Positions 43,986-44,566 of a stretch of DNA of 44,566 nucleotides are shown here, one piece after another. How positions within the stretch are numbered: the first letter of the stretch is position 1; each line of letters opens with the position of its first letter. Both the position numbers and the translations under genes were made by a program. The stretch is from Phycisphaeraceae bacterium (GTDB lineage: Bacteria; Planctomycetota; Phycisphaerae; Phycisphaerales; Phycisphaeraceae): contig NYZC01000102.1 of assembly GCA_002686995.1 (NCBI GenBank), positions 1-44,566 of the forward strand, written 5' to 3'. The notes beneath the pieces were generated by a model. The model saw nothing but the letters and a program-made list of their open reading frames with translations, ran no database searches and had not been told where the DNA came from.

Positions 43986-44566
43986 ATGAGAACGAACACC
44001 ACAGCTATCGTCTTGATCTGCGCCGCGGCGCTGCTCGCGTCGATCGGTGAAGCGAGGGCGGCAGGCATCCTGTCGATCTCGAGCGGATCATTCAACGCCC
44101 CCGGCACTTGGACGGGCGGCATCGTGCCGCAGGCCATCCAGTCGACGGTCGTGCCCGGACACACGGTGACGATCGACTCGAACAGCCCGCAGCCCGAGTT
44201 CTACTTCTGGGACGAGGGCGACGGCGGCGGCACGGTGGAGATCGGGCCATTCGGCTCCCCCACGACGATCGCCGGTCGCGGGACGAACCAGAAGTTAGAA
44301 GGGAACATCAACATCCGCAGCGGATCGTTCGTCCGGTTCGGCAATGAGGCCGGGACGAACCACTTCGCCCTCAACGGCACCAACACGACGATGCTCTTCG
44401 AGTCGACCACCGAATGGTTCACAGACAATGAGGACTCCAGGATCTTCATGAACGGATCCGGCAACACGATCGACATCAACGGCCTGCCCACGGGCGACGT
44501 CGACTTCGGCAACGGAGGCAGCGGCAGCGAGGGGTTCTTCGGCATCTACCTCTTCGGCACGAACAA
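43986..44566 (+). CDS. PEP-CTERM-type protein, tandem copy 2 (partial, runs off the window)
   Basis: The frame opens at ATG 43986 after AAAAGGAGAACC and is uninterrupted to the window end (193 codons). The signal peptide is MRTNTTAIVLICAAALLASI. The sequence follows copy 1 throughout (GTWTGGIVPQAIQSTVVPGH, EFYFWDEGDGGGTVEIG, NIRSGSFVRFGNEAGTNHF). The last 91 bases (44476-44566) are identical to 42919-43009 of copy 1, and the preceding 100 differ at only seven positions. The C-terminal sorting tail lies beyond the window and is expected, not seen. Confidence 0.8.
   Translation, partial: MRTNTTAIVLICAAALLASIGEARAAGILSISSGSFNAPGTWTGGIVPQAIQSTVVPGHTVTIDSNSPQPEFYFWDEGDGGGTVEIGPFGSPTTIAGRGTNQKLEGNINIRSGSFVRFGNEAGTNHFALNGTNTTMLFESTTEWFTDNEDSRIFMNGSGNTIDINGLPTGDVDFGNGGSGSEGFFGIYLFGTN

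Overview
The window reads as a 44.6-kb piece of a GC-rich, Gram-negative genome of the planctomycete type (Phycisphaerae-like or a close relative). The taxonomic hints are three PEP-CTERM proteins, a pseudopilin of the DUF1559-like sort, a CRTAC1/UnbV (FG-GAP + ASPIC) protein, several BNR/sialidase-like and GH123/DUF4091-like proteins, a REP-associated tyrosine transposase with its own REP repeats, and palindromic intergenic repeats of a kind I associate with that phylum. The assignment is inference. I saw no rRNA, tRNA, CRISPR array or replication origin.

Layout. 1-5.7 kb (+ strand): tail of an aldo/keto reductase, a flavin/Fe-S oxidoreductase of the old-yellow-enzyme/2,4-dienoyl-CoA-reductase type, and a very large secreted barrel + jelly-roll + TolB-propeller protein. 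5.7-6.1 kb: two inverted-repeat elements, one MITE-like. 6.1-16.5 kb (- strand): a probable six-gene operon transcribed PhyH-like oxygenase, two GH123-like secreted proteins, an unknown, a BNR propeller, and a homoserine-dehydrogenase-like SAF protein. 16.5-22 kb: a secreted BNR propeller (+) facing two tandem paralogues (-) in which a barrel is fused to a formylglycine-generating-enzyme-like domain. 22.3-26.3 kb (+): a GH43-like propeller translationally coupled to a 1,005-residue FG-GAP/UnbV/thioredoxin protein whose frame is broken by one in-frame TGA. 26.4-30.5 kb (-): another BNR propeller, a GH-like barrel and a small exported protein. 30.6-35.1 kb: a PEP-CTERM gene with clear promoter and terminator, an SGNH-TPR protein, a pseudopilin, and a RAYT flanked by REPs. 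35.2-39.3 kb (-): two lipoprotein-like barrel + CBM9-like proteins. 39.4-44.6 kb (+): a parallel beta-helix protein, a sugar-isomerase-like TIM barrel and two tandem PEP-CTERM genes, the last running off the window.

Functionally most of the locus looks built to bind, cut or modify carbohydrate outside the cytoplasm (signal peptides, beta-propellers, beta-helix, GH-like barrels, CBM9-like and jelly-roll modules). A few cytoplasmic oxidoreductases and isomerases may process the products. Substrates cannot be read from sequence.

The most notable signals are: (1) the in-frame TGA in the FG-GAP/UnbV/thioredoxin gene, with coding continuing in the same frame and a 6-bp GGUC-loop hairpin 17 nt after the UGA-end, which fits bacterial SECIS geometry, so this is a candidate new selenoprotein; (2) a family of five to six barrel proteins sharing a D-x-E-x-Y signature but carrying different C-terminal modules, two of them FGE-like domains that have each lost a different one of the two copper-binding cysteines; (3) a complete RAYT/REP unit, one REP of which has supplied the C-terminus of a neighbouring protein.
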